Shown here piece after piece: positions 51,690 to 60,261 of a DNA stretch of 64,000 bases; position 1 is the first letter of the stretch, and each line of letters begins with the position of its first letter. Source of the stretch: Mesobacillus boroniphilus (GTDB lineage Bacteria; Bacillota; Bacilli; Bacillales; Cytobacillaceae); NCBI RefSeq assembly GCF_018424685.1, contig NZ_QTKX01000002.1, positions 806,001 through 870,000 of the forward strand. Reading direction: 5' to 3'. The translations under genes were made by a program, and so were the position numbers. The notes under the pieces were generated by a model. The model did no database searches. It was not told the origin of the DNA and saw only the letters and a program-made list of their open reading frames with translations.

Positions 51690-52574
51690 ATGAACGTGAT
51701 TGAGATTAAGAATCTGACGAAAATGTACGGCAAGGCCAGGGGAATTGAGGATGTTAGTTTTAATGTGAAGGAAGGGGAGATATTCGGTTTTATCGGCCCG
51801 AATGGCGCAGGAAAATCGACGACGATCAGGACGCTGCTCTCACTGATTTACCCGACGAGCGGCAGCGCGACGATTTTCGGAAAAGATATCATTACAGCCG
51901 CACCGGAAATCAAAAAGGATATCGGTTACCTGCCATCTGAAGTATTTTACTATGACAATATGAAGGTTATCGACCTCTTGAAGTACTCAGCAAGCTTTTA
52001 CAAGAAGGATTGTACCAAACGGATCAAGGAGCTTGCTGATATCATGGAGCTGGACCTTACGAAGAAAATCGATGACCTTTCCCTTGGGAACAAGAAAAAA
52101 GTCGGCATCGTCCAGGGTCTGCTTCACGAACCGAAGCTGATTATCCTCGATGAGCCAACGAGCGGGCTTGATCCGCTCATGCAGCAGAAGTTCTTTGACC
52201 TGCTTGAAAAAGAAAACAAGAAAGGCGCGACAATACTGTTTTCATCCCATATTCTCAGCGAGGTGCAAAGGCTGTGTGACAGGGTCGCCATCATCAAGGA
52301 AGGCAGGATTGTCACTGTCGAGAAAATCAGTACGTTAAAAGAAAACACATACAAGAAATTCAAGATCGAATCAAATTCAGTAATCGATAAAAGCCTTTTC
52401 GATATCGACGGAGTGAACCAGCTTGAGCAAGATGGCGGAACGATCAGCTTCCTCTTCAGGGGAAACATCAACTCCATCATAAAAAAAATCGCAGAAACCG
52501 AGATTGCGAATCTTTGGGTTGAGGAGCCTGACCTGGAAGAGATTTTCATGCATTACTATGAAAAGGAGGAATAG
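51690..52574 (+). CDS. ABC transporter ATP-binding protein
   Basis: A 294-residue ATPase. Walker A is GPNGAGKSTT (residues 36-45), the signature is LSLGNKKKVG instead of LSGGQ, and Walker B with its switch is LIILDEPTSGLDP. The C-terminal tail of about 80 residues is of the drug-export (BcrA/CcmA-like) type. It powers the two membrane proteins encoded next. The start follows TGGGAGGGTCTGGC. The likely role is export of a toxic compound or antimicrobial. Confidence 0.93.
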   Translation: MNVIEIKNLTKMYGKARGIEDVSFNVKEGEIFGFIGPNGAGKSTTIRTLLSLIYPTSGSATIFGKDIITAAPEIKKDIGYLPSEVFYYDNMKVIDLLKYSASFYKKDCTKRIKELADIMELDLTKKIDDLSLGNKKKVGIVQGLLHEPKLIILDEPTSGLDPLMQQKFFDLLEKENKKGATILFSSHILSEVQRLCDRVAIIKEGRIVTVEKISTLKENTYKKFKIESNSVIDKSLFDIDGVNQLEQDGGTISFLFRGNINSIIKKIAETEIANLWVEEPDLEEIFMHYYEKEE

Positions 52575-52577
52575 AAC

Positions 52578-53375
52578 ATGAATATATTCCTTCATGAATT
52601 GAAGGCATACCGCAAGTCTACAATTATTTGGACTTTGTCATTGGTGGCATTGGTTGTGTTGTTTTTATCGATGTTCCCTTCTTTCTCAAAGGATGCGGAA
52701 GAGTTCAAGAAGCTGCTTGAAGGATTCCCGGTTGAATTAAGGAAGGCAATTGGGTTGTCAGTGGAAAGCATCGCGACATTGATTGGCTTCTTCTCGTATA
52801 CGTTCCTGTACCTGAAGCTTGCGGGCGCAATCCAGGCTATGAATCTTGGAACCTCGATTTTATCGAAGGAAACCAGGGAAAAAACGGCGGACTTCCTGCT
52901 GACGAAGCCGGTGACAAGGGCGCAGGTGGTAACTACAAAGCTGCTCGCCGCGCTGGTTTCCCTGTTCATCACCAATATCGTTTTTATAGCAGCTACTTTC
53001 GTGATGGCATCCATCGTAGCAGGGGGCGATTTTAACAAGGAAGCTTTGTTCTTGATTGCTATCTCCCTGTTTTTCATCCAGCTTATGTTTATGGCGCTGG
53101 GCACAATCATTTCGGTAATTTTCCCAAGAATTAAGTCCGTGATTTCGGTATCGCTCGGTACTGTGTTCGGGTTTTTTATGCTCGGGATGATCAGTTCGAC
53201 GACAGATGATAAAGCCCTGCGTTATTTGACGCCATTCAATTATTTTGACTCAACGTATATCACAGAAAACTCAAGCTATGAAACTTCTTTTATCATATCC
53301 GGGGTAATTTTTGTCATAGCTGCGGTAGTTGCCAGTTATTATTTGTACGCGAAAAAGGATGTCCATTCTGTTTAG
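52578..53375 (+). CDS. ABC-2 type permease 1
   Basis: A 265-residue membrane protein with six helices, opening MNIFLHELKAYRKSTIIWTLSLVAL. It is similar in length and layout to the next gene (KTADFLLTKPVTRAQVVTTKLLAALV against KTIEFLLVKPVSRTRMITSKLLAALV), so the two arose by duplication. It forms the channel of the ABC exporter, probably as a heterodimer. It starts 3 nt after the ATPase stop, behind AAAGGAGGAATAGAAC. Confidence 0.9.
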   Translation: MNIFLHELKAYRKSTIIWTLSLVALVVLFLSMFPSFSKDAEEFKKLLEGFPVELRKAIGLSVESIATLIGFFSYTFLYLKLAGAIQAMNLGTSILSKETREKTADFLLTKPVTRAQVVTTKLLAALVSLFITNIVFIAATFVMASIVAGGDFNKEALFLIAISLFFIQLMFMALGTIISVIFPRIKSVISVSLGTVFGFFMLGMISSTTDDKALRYLTPFNYFDSTYITENSSYETSFIISGVIFVIAAVVASYYLYAKKDVHSV

Positions 53376-53390
53376 GGAGGAGGGAAAGTC

Positions 53391-54188
53391 ATGAATCTTT
53401 TTAAAAGAGAAATGAAAGCAAACCGGAAGTCGCTCATCATCTGGAGCATCGGCGTCATCTTCATGGTTGCCTCGGGCATGGGCAAGTACGCAAGCATGGA
53501 AGGGACCGGGCAATCGATGAATGCGCTGATGGCTGAAATGCCTAAATCGCTCCAGGCGATCATGGGCACAGGGTCGCTCGATTTGTCGACACCACTCGGT
53601 TATTATGGAGTCCTATTCTTATACCTGGCTGTGATGGGAACAATTCATGCCGCAATGATTGGTTCGAATATTATTGCCAAGGAAGAGAGAGACAAGACGA
53701 TTGAATTCCTGCTGGTCAAACCAGTTTCAAGGACGAGAATGATCACATCCAAGCTATTAGCTGCTCTGGTCAACGTCTTGATTTTCAATGCTGTGACCTT
53801 CGCTTCCTCTGTGGGAATGGTCCGGAAATATGCGGAAGGTGAGGATGTGACGGGGGATATCACCTTGCTTATGGTCGGGATGTTGATCCTTCAGTTGCTT
53901 TTCCTTGTCATCGGGACCGCGATTGCCGCTATCTATAAACATGCTAAAAAAGCTACATCATTGGCAACGGGAATTTTGCTCTTCCTTTTCATTCTGTCGA
54001 TCGCAATAGATTTGAATGAAAAGCTGGATGGATTCAAGTTCCTGACTCCATTCAAATATTATGACGCTAAGATTGTTTTGCAGGAAGGCGGGTTCGAACC
54101 GCTTTATCTGGCACTGTCCGGTTTGTTGTTGCTCGGGCTCACAATTGTGACCTACGTGTTTTATCGTAAAAGAGATATGAATTTGTGA
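53391..54188 (+). CDS. ABC-2 type permease 2
   Basis: A 265-residue membrane protein with six helices, opening MNLFKREMKANRKSLIIWSIGVIF. It is the partner of permease 1 (same length, shared RxxxxTSKLLAALV segment). The ATG follows TTTAGGGAGGAGGGAAAGTC, 15 nt after permease 1. It ends the exporter operon with a strong terminator. Confidence 0.9.
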   Translation: MNLFKREMKANRKSLIIWSIGVIFMVASGMGKYASMEGTGQSMNALMAEMPKSLQAIMGTGSLDLSTPLGYYGVLFLYLAVMGTIHAAMIGSNIIAKEERDKTIEFLLVKPVSRTRMITSKLLAALVNVLIFNAVTFASSVGMVRKYAEGEDVTGDITLLMVGMLILQLLFLVIGTAIAAIYKHAKKATSLATGILLFLFILSIAIDLNEKLDGFKFLTPFKYYDAKIVLQEGGFEPLYLALSGLLLLGLTIVTYVFYRKRDMNL

Positions 54189-54215
54189 AATCCCGGGAAA
54201 TCCGGGATTTTTTCA
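54187..54215 (+). terminator. Terminator of the ABC exporter operon
   Basis: AAATCCCGG-GAAA-TCCGGGATTT is a stem-loop followed by TTTTC. Confidence 0.85.
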
Positions 54216-54312
54216 TGGAGAAGTAGATATTTTGTGAATACCACACTTTGTTTCGCCAAAGTGTATAGGCATTCCACGAATTTTCTATCTAAGAACGGGA
54301 GTATGAAGCTTA

Positions 54313-54407
54313 ATTCCGCGTAATACCCACCTGATTCCGCGAAAAAGATGCTTAATTCCGCGAAATTCTAACTTAATTCCGCGAAAATCAATGATGATTC
54401 CGCGAAC
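54313..54407. repeat. Exact 21-bp-spaced word array (ATTCCGCGAA type)
   Basis: ATTCCGCG occurs at 54313, 54334, 54355, 54376 and 54397, each exactly 21 bp apart, while the 13 bp between words are AT-rich and unrelated. The same word with 21-bp spacing flanks the 52-bp array near 20.2 kb. The array lies between the exporter terminator and hemY. Confidence 0.9.
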
Positions 54408-54576
54408 TGGAAATTATCCGTATTTTTTTCCAATAATATCGTTCACATTTTAGTAAAAAAACGGCCATCTTCCTTTTTATTTCGGGTGCTATACTTTTTA
54501 TATGTTAAAAACTTCACATACCTACTTAAATCAACTATAGGATAATCACTACATTACAAGGAAACAGGTGAGCGGA

Positions 54577-55983
54577 ATGGATAAAAAGAAGGTCATTGTT
54601 GTTGGCGGCGGAATCACAGGACTGGCAACAGCATATTATCTCCAAAAAGAAGCAAGGGAAAAGCAACTAAACATCAAAGTGAAATTGATTGAGGCAAGTG
54701 ACCGCCTTGGCGGCGTCATCAGCACTGAGAAGCGGGACGGCTTCGTCATTGAAAGAGGACCGGATTCTATCATAGCGAGAAAAAAGAGTGCTATCAGATT
54801 GATAGAAGAAGTTGGCCTCAAGGATAAAATCATCTCCAACACTGCCGGGAAGTCCTATATTTACGCCAGAGGCAAGCTTCACACAATGCCTGAAGGATCT
54901 TTCATGGGAATCCCGACAAGGGTGACTCCGTTTGCGTTATCGGGGTTATTTTCGCCGCTGGGAAAACTGCGTGCTGCGGGGGACTTTATTCTACCGAAAG
55001 GCGAACCGAAAGCAGACCAGTCACTTGGAGCCTTTTTCCGCCATCGGCTTGGTGATGAGGTAGTGGACAACCTGATTGATCCGTTATTGTCAGGTATATA
55101 TGCAGGGGATATTGACGAGCTAAGCCTGATGGCCTTATTCCCGAATTTCTATGAAATCGAACAGAAGCATCGCAGTCTGGTTATCGGATTGAATAAATCG
55201 ATGCCAAAGCCGCCGAAAACAGCTAAACAGCCTGGCTCCAAAAAGGGAATGTTCATCTCATTGTCAACGGGCCTTGAGGAGCTGATTTACCAGGTTGAAA
55301 GCCGTCTGGAAGAGGGGACGGTCATGAAAGGTACGGCTGTAAAAAAGGTAGTGAAGACAGGCGGGACCTTTCAAGTCCAGCTCGAAACTAGAGAAGTAGA
55401 AACAGCTGACAGTGTCGTCATCACTACTGATCATTTCCACGCACAGAGCATGCTGTCGGATTATGCATTCATGGAACCATTCAAAGATATGCCGTCCAAT
55501 TCCGTCGCAAATGTGGCGATGGCATTCCCGAAATCGGCGATTGAAAAAGATATCGACGGAACAGGTTTTTTGGTTTCGAGAAGCAGCGATTTCAGGATAA
55601 CCGCATGTACCTGGACGCACAAAAAATGGCCCGGCACATCTCCTGAAGATATGGCATTGCTCCGCTGCTATGTTGGCAAACCGGATGACCAAAAAGCAGT
55701 CGAACTGTCCGATGAGGAAATCGTCGACCTGGTATTAAGAGATTTGAACAAGACGATGAATATCACCGCAAAACCAATCTTCCATTTCGTGACGAGATGG
55801 AGAAAAGCGATGCCGCAATATACGGTTGGGCATCTTGAGAAGATCGCCTATGTTAAAAAACAGCTCAGTATTGAACTCCCTGGAGTCTTCCTTGCCGGAG
55901 GGTCATTCGAGGGTGTTGGCATCCCTGGCTGTATCGACCAGGCGGAGGCTGCAGTGGAAAAAGTAATCGTACATCTGACCTGA
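54577..55983 (+). CDS. hemY: Protoporphyrinogen / coproporphyrinogen III oxidase
   Basis: A 468-residue flavoprotein. The FAD site is VIVVGGGITGLATAYYLQ at the N-terminus, RLGGVISTEKRDGFVIERGPDSI follows, and VFLAGGSFEGVGIPGCIDQAE closes the FAD domain. In Firmicutes this enzyme oxidises coproporphyrinogen III in the coproporphyrin-dependent haem route. Start at 54577, 7 nt after AGGTG; the longer GTG frame overlaps that site. It is not linked to hemE or hemH here, unlike B. subtilis. Confidence 0.94.
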   Translation: MDKKKVIVVGGGITGLATAYYLQKEAREKQLNIKVKLIEASDRLGGVISTEKRDGFVIERGPDSIIARKKSAIRLIEEVGLKDKIISNTAGKSYIYARGKLHTMPEGSFMGIPTRVTPFALSGLFSPLGKLRAAGDFILPKGEPKADQSLGAFFRHRLGDEVVDNLIDPLLSGIYAGDIDELSLMALFPNFYEIEQKHRSLVIGLNKSMPKPPKTAKQPGSKKGMFISLSTGLEELIYQVESRLEEGTVMKGTAVKKVVKTGGTFQVQLETREVETADSVVITTDHFHAQSMLSDYAFMEPFKDMPSNSVANVAMAFPKSAIEKDIDGTGFLVSRSSDFRITACTWTHKKWPGTSPEDMALLRCYVGKPDDQKAVELSDEEIVDLVLRDLNKTMNITAKPIFHFVTRWRKAMPQYTVGHLEKIAYVKKQLSIELPGVFLAGGSFEGVGIPGCIDQAEAAVEKVIVHLT

Positions 55984-55993
55984 TAATAATTCC

Positions 55994-56026
55994 TGCCGCT
56001 ATCGTTAAGAGATAGCGGTTTTTACT
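55994..56026 (+). terminator. Intrinsic terminator after hemY
   Basis: CCGCTATC and GATAGCGG form the stem, followed by TTTTTACTTTT. Confidence 0.85.
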
Positions 56027-56117
56027 TTTAATAGAGAGATAGCCAAATATACCTTTTTAAAAATCGAAATCTTCTGTAAAATGGACTTATAAGGATAAAA
56101 AGTTTGGAGAGATCTCT

Positions 56118-57599
56118 ATGCGAAATAGTTTTCCGATATTTGGGACTGATGATGAAACAATCTATAATCCAGATGAACTGCTAAGTTTATTTTTGGATTG
56201 CACGGCTGATGGGTTTGCTATTGTCGATATGGAGAATCGATTTTTAAGGATCAACCATATGTACACGAAAATTTTCGGTTATACAGAAGAAGACTTAATT
56301 GGGAGAACATTTCATGAGTTTTCAAATCCCGATTTTGTGCCAGGAATTATAACTGAAGTCAAGAATGGTAAAACATATACCAATATGATAACGAAGCGGT
56401 TCCATAAAGATGGATCCATGCTCGATATTGCTGTCTCTTACTCTCCTTTCCGGAATAAGCATGGGAAAATCATAGCAATCATTGCGATTTACCGTGACAT
56501 CACCAAAATAGTCAGCATGGAGCGTGAACTAGATAGAACCCGGGAATTGTACGAACTAATCACCGAAAATACGACCGATATGATCAAGGTGATTGATAAG
56601 AATAAAGTGATCCTGTATGCTTCTCCCTCACATGAAAAAGTAATAAGTCTGAAGACAGAGCAAATTATCGGCAAAAGCCTGAGTGAATTTTTGACGCCAG
56701 AGGAAGATGCCATCCTTGACAGAAAGCTGAAGGAAATTATCGAAACAGGTGAGCCGCAGATTTTACGGAAGAAGTTTACCACTTGCGACCTGAATTCTGT
56801 ATACACAGAATACAATTTTTCGCCAATATACAATGAGAGAAAAGAGATAGAGTCCTTTGTCAGTGTCGGCAGGAATATTACGGACCGAGTCAAGAGTGAG
56901 GCAACAATTCGAAATTTGGACAGGCTGTCTGTTACCGGGCAGCTGGCAGCGGGGGTGGCTCATGAAATCCGCAATCCTCTGACTTCATTAAAGGGTTTTT
57001 CAAAATTATTGCAGACTTGCCTTGATAAAGAGAAGCAATCGGATTATCTGGCAATCATCATGAATGAACTTGACCGGATCGATATGATTGTCAACGAGTT
57101 TATGTCACTAGCAAAGCCGCAGGCCGTCCAGTATGTCAATGAGGACCTGAAGTCAATCCTGGACAGCACGATCAATATCATTAATCCGCAAGCATTGATG
57201 CACAATGTCCAAATCAACACAGCTTATCCAGAAGAGGACGTTAGACTATCGTGCAATCAGCATCAGCTAAAGCAAGTGTTTGTGAACTTTTTGAAAAATG
57301 CGATTGAATCCATGGCTGATGGAGGGGATATTTTCATAGAACTTCAAAAAAATGGCCCGAGAAAAGTGTTGGTCAGCATTTCGGATGAAGGAACAGGAAT
57401 CGAATCAGACCGGCTTCGGTATCTCGGCACCCCATTTTACACTACGAAAGAAAAAGGCATCGGCCTTGGGCTGACAGTAAGCAATAAAATCATCCAGGAG
57501 CATAGTGGAACTATGAAGATTTCTAGCGAAAAAGGTCAAGGTACAACAGTGATTGTTGAATTGGATTGTTTCGAGACAGATGAAAACTTCTCAAAATAA
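56118..57599 (+). CDS. Cytoplasmic PAS-PAS sensor histidine kinase (sporulation-kinase type)
   Basis: A 493-residue kinase without membrane segments. Two PAS domains (residues about 20-135 and 145-262) precede HisKA with AHEIRNPLT (phospho-His282) and an HATPase with N box (KNAIESM), G1 (DEGTGI) and G2 (GIGLGLTVS). This is the form of KinA/KinE-type orphan kinases feeding Spo0F. No response regulator is adjacent. The ATG follows TTTGGAGAGATCTCT. The role in the sporulation phosphorelay is inferred from architecture. Confidence 0.9.
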   Translation: MRNSFPIFGTDDETIYNPDELLSLFLDCTADGFAIVDMENRFLRINHMYTKIFGYTEEDLIGRTFHEFSNPDFVPGIITEVKNGKTYTNMITKRFHKDGSMLDIAVSYSPFRNKHGKIIAIIAIYRDITKIVSMERELDRTRELYELITENTTDMIKVIDKNKVILYASPSHEKVISLKTEQIIGKSLSEFLTPEEDAILDRKLKEIIETGEPQILRKKFTTCDLNSVYTEYNFSPIYNERKEIESFVSVGRNITDRVKSEATIRNLDRLSVTGQLAAGVAHEIRNPLTSLKGFSKLLQTCLDKEKQSDYLAIIMNELDRIDMIVNEFMSLAKPQAVQYVNEDLKSILDSTINIINPQALMHNVQINTAYPEEDVRLSCNQHQLKQVFVNFLKNAIESMADGGDIFIELQKNGPRKVLVSISDEGTGIESDRLRYLGTPFYTTKEKGIGLGLTVSNKIIQEHSGTMKISSEKGQGTTVIVELDCFETDENFSK

Positions 57600-57638
57600 A
57601 AAAATGCGGCTTCCTTAAAACGGGAGCCGCATTTTTGT
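57599..57638. terminator. Bidirectional terminator
   Basis: AAAATGCGGCT and AGCCGCATTTT form the stem between the convergent kinase and SET-domain genes. Confidence 0.88.
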
Positions 57639-58018
57639 TATTTCTCTTCATTGAACCAGAGTGGGTCGTTATTATCCACTTCACCATTGTAATTGATGAC
57701 AATTTCTTCCCCAGCGCTTATGTCGCGATAGGCAAAGAAATCAAAAGTGTGATTGTCGAAATTGATATCATATGTTGCGTTAGGCTCATATGAGTGGTTG
57801 AATAACATCCCATAACCAAGGAGGATTGCAGAATGATTACTGCCATATTCGAAGGCATAATCAGCCAGCGCAGTCTTCTCGATGTGAACATGCTGGTCGT
57901 TTGGATAGGAAAGGACGGGAGCCTCATGGATTAGTTCGCCTTTTGCAATATCGCGAGTTGCGAATACCCCTCTGTTGAATTCTCCATCACTAATTTCAGA
58001 AGTCTTAATCTCAATCAT
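57638..58018 (-). CDS. SET-domain protein
   Basis: A 126-residue protein made of a SET fold: RGVFATRDIAKGELIHEAPVL at the start, then GYGMLFNHSYEPNATYDIN and AYRDISAGEEIVINYNG, matching the NHS and ELxxDY/NY motifs of lysine methyltransferases. It lacks the large pre- and post-SET parts of eukaryotic enzymes. The substrate is unknown; bacterial copies may modify ribosomal or other proteins. Start at 58018 behind AGGTG. A longer frame upstream lacks a ribosome site. Confidence 0.85.
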   Translation of the reverse strand: MIEIKTSEISDGEFNRGVFATRDIAKGELIHEAPVLSYPNDQHVHIEKTALADYAFEYGSNHSAILLGYGMLFNHSYEPNATYDINFDNHTFDFFAYRDISAGEEIVINYNGEVDNNDPLWFNEEK

Positions 58019-58322
58019 TGTATCACCTGCTCGTTCCACTACTTTATTTATGTTTCATTCTATCAAGCATGACGGTAATAAAGAGTAAATGCAAGTTTTT
58101 AATATAAAACAAAAAAATTCTAAGCAAGAATCTCTAATATTTACCCTGCAAGACCTAAAAAGTTCATAAAAAACAATCTAATTTACCTATAAACATTAGT
58201 ATGTCATGTGCCAAAGTAATTATTAATTTATTATGGTAAAAATTTCATTTTCTATTATTTTACATAAAAAATATGGCGTTAAAGGAAAAAGTGTGATTAA
58301 TGGACTACTGACTAAGTATGTA
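58019..58322. other. AT-rich gap upstream of the pilus operon
   Basis: About 300 bp of very AT-rich DNA between the SET gene start and the pilus promoter region. I see no ORF with a ribosome site and no clear repeat. Confidence 0.4.
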
Positions 58323-58357
58323 GTTTTATAATCCTAGGACAATAGGTATAGTATAAT
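58323..58357 (+). promoter_or_regulatory. Candidate promoter(s) of the pilus operon
   Basis: TATAAT at 58352-58357 is a perfect -10 without a good -35. Overlapping it, GTTTTA and AGGTAT 15 bp apart resemble a sigma-B promoter. Either would place the start shortly before the c-di-GMP riboswitch. Confidence 0.35.
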
Positions 58358-58447
58358 TTTTTGAAAAATCAGGAAAAACGGTGGATTTTGTAGAACGATG
58401 TTTCAATTTATGATGTGTGTAAGAGATCAGTCGGATAAATACTGAAC

Positions 58448-58531
58448 TCGACAAAGGCAAACCTGGTGAAAGCCAGCGACGCAAAGCTACAGGGGCTACG
58501 GCAATTCATGCTAGGCCAGCCAGCTACCGAA
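58448..58531 (+). ncRNA. Cyclic di-GMP-I (GEMM) riboswitch, second copy, ahead of Tad pilus genes
   Basis: The GEMM-I core is present: ACAAAGGCAAACC, a GAAA-capped hairpin (TGGTGAAAGCCAG), then CGACGCAAAGCTACAGGGGC and a second hairpin closing with GCCAGC and CTACCGA. A terminator hairpin follows at 58568-58601, so it should control transcription of the Tad/Flp pilus operon in response to cyclic di-GMP. Confidence 0.95.
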
Positions 58532-58567
58532 AGATCAGGGTGAATTACATGATGCGTGTATTCAGTG

Positions 58568-58601
58568 AACCCCCCTTTCGGTAAAGGCGGGGTTATTTTT
58601 G
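58568..58601 (+). terminator. Riboswitch-controlled terminator ahead of the pilus operon
   Basis: AACCCCCCTTT and AAAGGCGGGGTT form a stem with a CGGT loop, followed by ATTTTTG. It lies between the riboswitch and the first gene. Confidence 0.85.
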
Positions 58602-58624
58602 TACAGTCGGAGGTGAAAAGCGAA

Positions 58625-58969
58625 GTGAGGCTCGTGAACGAATCGAACGGCAAAGAGTTGGCAGCGAATGTAAAAATAGCAGATACCTTTTTCAGCAGAT
58701 TCAAAGGTTTAATGCTGACAGATAGCTTGCCAGAAGGTCACGGTCTCTACATAAAGCCCTGCCCGTCCATCCATACCTTTTTTATGAACTATTCCATCGA
58801 TGTTCTTTACATCAACGAGAACTATGAAATTGTAGGTGCGGACGAACAGCTAGAACCTGCAAAAATGGGAAAGCGCTACAAAGGTACGTATTCCGTCTTC
58901 GAGCTTCCAGAAGGCACGATCCGGAATACAGGAACGAAAGTCGGTCATTCAATCAAACTAATAAAATGA
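58625..58969 (+). CDS. DUF192 family protein, first gene of the Tad operon
   Basis: A 114-residue protein with the DUF192 pattern: RFKGLMLTDSLPEGHGLYIKPCPSIHTFFMNYSIDVLYINENYEIV, then GTYSVFELPEGTI and GTKVGHSIKL. DUF192 proteins are small beta-rich proteins, often exported and often near Tad pilus or secretion genes; function is unknown. This copy has no signal peptide. The start is GTG 11 nt after GGAGG; longer frames would begin inside the terminator and are rejected. Confidence 0.8.
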   Translation: MRLVNESNGKELAANVKIADTFFSRFKGLMLTDSLPEGHGLYIKPCPSIHTFFMNYSIDVLYINENYEIVGADEQLEPAKMGKRYKGTYSVFELPEGTIRNTGTKVGHSIKLIK

Positions 58970-58985
58970 AAAGGGGTTTTAAACG

Positions 58986-59174
58986 ATGATAGCAAAAATG
59001 AAAGCATTATTCACAGAAGAACAAGGACAAGGTATGACTGAGTACGGTTTGGTACTTGGAGTTATTGCGGTAGCGGTAGTTACTTTATTAGTATCTCTTC
59101 GCACACAAATCATAGCTATGTTTACTAATGTTGTTACTGCAGTAACAGGAGCTACTACAGGTACTACTCCATAA
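58986..59174 (+). CDS. Flp family type IVb pilin
   Basis: A 62-residue pilin. A short charged leader ends QGQGMTEYGLVLGVIAVAVVTLL, with the Flp processing site (G before MTEYG, with the conserved Glu and Tyr). One hydrophobic helix follows, and a small Thr/Gly-rich tail. It is the probable major pilin of the Tad pilus, cleaved by the prepilin peptidase encoded next. The ATG follows AAAAGGGGTTTTAAACG. The 176-bp gap after it holds a hairpin. Confidence 0.93.
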   Translation: MIAKMKALFTEEQGQGMTEYGLVLGVIAVAVVTLLVSLRTQIIAMFTNVVTAVTGATTGTTP

Positions 59175-59289
59175 TATGCATTGACGTACTTTCCATTTCA
59201 TATCAAAGCACTCATTTATTCTTATCTACAGTTTGTGATGGAAGTTCGTTTAATTAATACAATCGCCAGTCAGAGGTACAGGCAGAAGG

Positions 59290-59321
59290 AGCCTCGCGTT
59301 GAGAAACGTGGGGCTTTTTTA
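59290..59321 (+). terminator. Hairpin between pilin and assembly genes, possible partial terminator
   Basis: AGCCTCGCGTT and AACGTGGGGCT form an imperfect stem (with mismatches and G-U pairs) around GAGA, followed by TTTTTTA. It could make pilin mRNA more abundant than the downstream genes. Confidence 0.65.
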
Positions 59322-59350
59322 AAACTCCTCAATGAAGATGAGGTGGAATA

Positions 59351-59872
59351 ATGTGGTTTGATTTAATTTTAGTAGCTTTACTGGTTATTTGTGTAATAAC
59401 CGATTTAAGAGAACGGAAGATTTATAACAAGGTATTGATTCCCTTTCTCGCGATTGGCCTGATCCTCAATATCGCAGTTGGAGGAATAGCAGGGCTTGGC
59501 CATGCCTTGGCCGGACTTGCTGTGGGATTTGCTATTTTGCTAATCCCCTATTTTCTTGGCGGAATGGGGGCTGGCGATGTGAAGCTGCTCGCTGTAATCG
59601 GTGGATTGAAAGGTACGGTCTTTGTTTTGACAGCTGCTGTTTATATGGCGCTGGCGGGAGGAATACTAGCGTTATTTGTCCTCTTTTTTCGGAAGGGTGC
59701 ACTTAGCAGGATCAAACAGATAGGCAATTTTATAGGGGGATTGCGGAGCGGGGTGAAGATACCGCTAGCTTTAGATAAAGACTCTTTAAATGCAACGTAT
59801 CCATATGGGGTAGCGATCGCCATCGGTGCACTTGCAGCGATTGTTTTCCCTTCTGGAGGAGGTTTGCTATGA
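59351..59872 (+). CDS. Prepilin peptidase (A24, TadV/CpaA-like)
   Basis: A 173-residue membrane peptidase with about five helices. The two catalytic Asp motifs are visible: CVITDLRERKIYN and GAGDVKLLAVIG. It lacks the N-terminal methylase domain, as usual for the TadV/CpaA group. It cleaves the leader of the Flp pilin on the cytoplasmic side. The ATG follows TGAGGTGGAATA. Its stop overlaps the start of the next gene. Confidence 0.93.
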   Translation: MWFDLILVALLVICVITDLRERKIYNKVLIPFLAIGLILNIAVGGIAGLGHALAGLAVGFAILLIPYFLGGMGAGDVKLLAVIGGLKGTVFVLTAAVYMALAGGILALFVLFFRKGALSRIKQIGNFIGGLRSGVKIPLALDKDSLNATYPYGVAIAIGALAAIVFPSGGGLL

Positions 59873-60252
59873 AGAGGGATGAGCGTGGCCAGTCACTAGT
59901 TGAGACAGCCCTAATCCTTCCTGTCCTCATTATCATTTTGCTGGGTATCATTGATTTTGGAAGAATCATGTATTCATATGCCCATCTCCACATGGCAGCC
60001 CAGGAAACTGTCCGGATGGGCGGACTAGGGAAAAATGATACTGAAATTGTTACCTTCGCAAAAGATTATGTCACTCTTAACCCGATTGACCAGCTGAGAA
60101 TTAACATTTCCCCGGGAGATGCAAGCCGTGATTCCGGTGATTACGTTACTGTCAAGCTTGAATATCCTTTTCAATTCTTTACTCCGTTTGTATCCAGTCT
60201 GTTTCCTTCTTCATTGTCAATTAAAGCGGAGTCTACGATCAGAGTCGAGTAG
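59869..60252 (+). CDS. TadE-like pseudopilin
   Basis: A 127-residue protein with the TadE motif GQSLVETALILPVLIIILLGIIDFGR: a charged leader, one membrane helix with conserved Glu, then a soluble domain. TadE-type proteins are minor pilin-like components of the Tad system and may be processed by TadV. Its ATG overlaps the tadV stop (ATGA), with GGAGGAGG upstream. Confidence 0.9.
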   Translation: MKRDERGQSLVETALILPVLIIILLGIIDFGRIMYSYAHLHMAAQETVRMGGLGKNDTEIVTFAKDYVTLNPIDQLRINISPGDASRDSGDYVTVKLEYPFQFFTPFVSSLFPSSLSIKAESTIRVE

Positions 60253-60261
60253 GAGGAAAAA

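Noticed and set aside
58556..58624. Longer N-terminus for the DUF192 gene
   Set aside because: It would start within the riboswitch terminator hairpin; a ribosome site lies after the hairpin instead.
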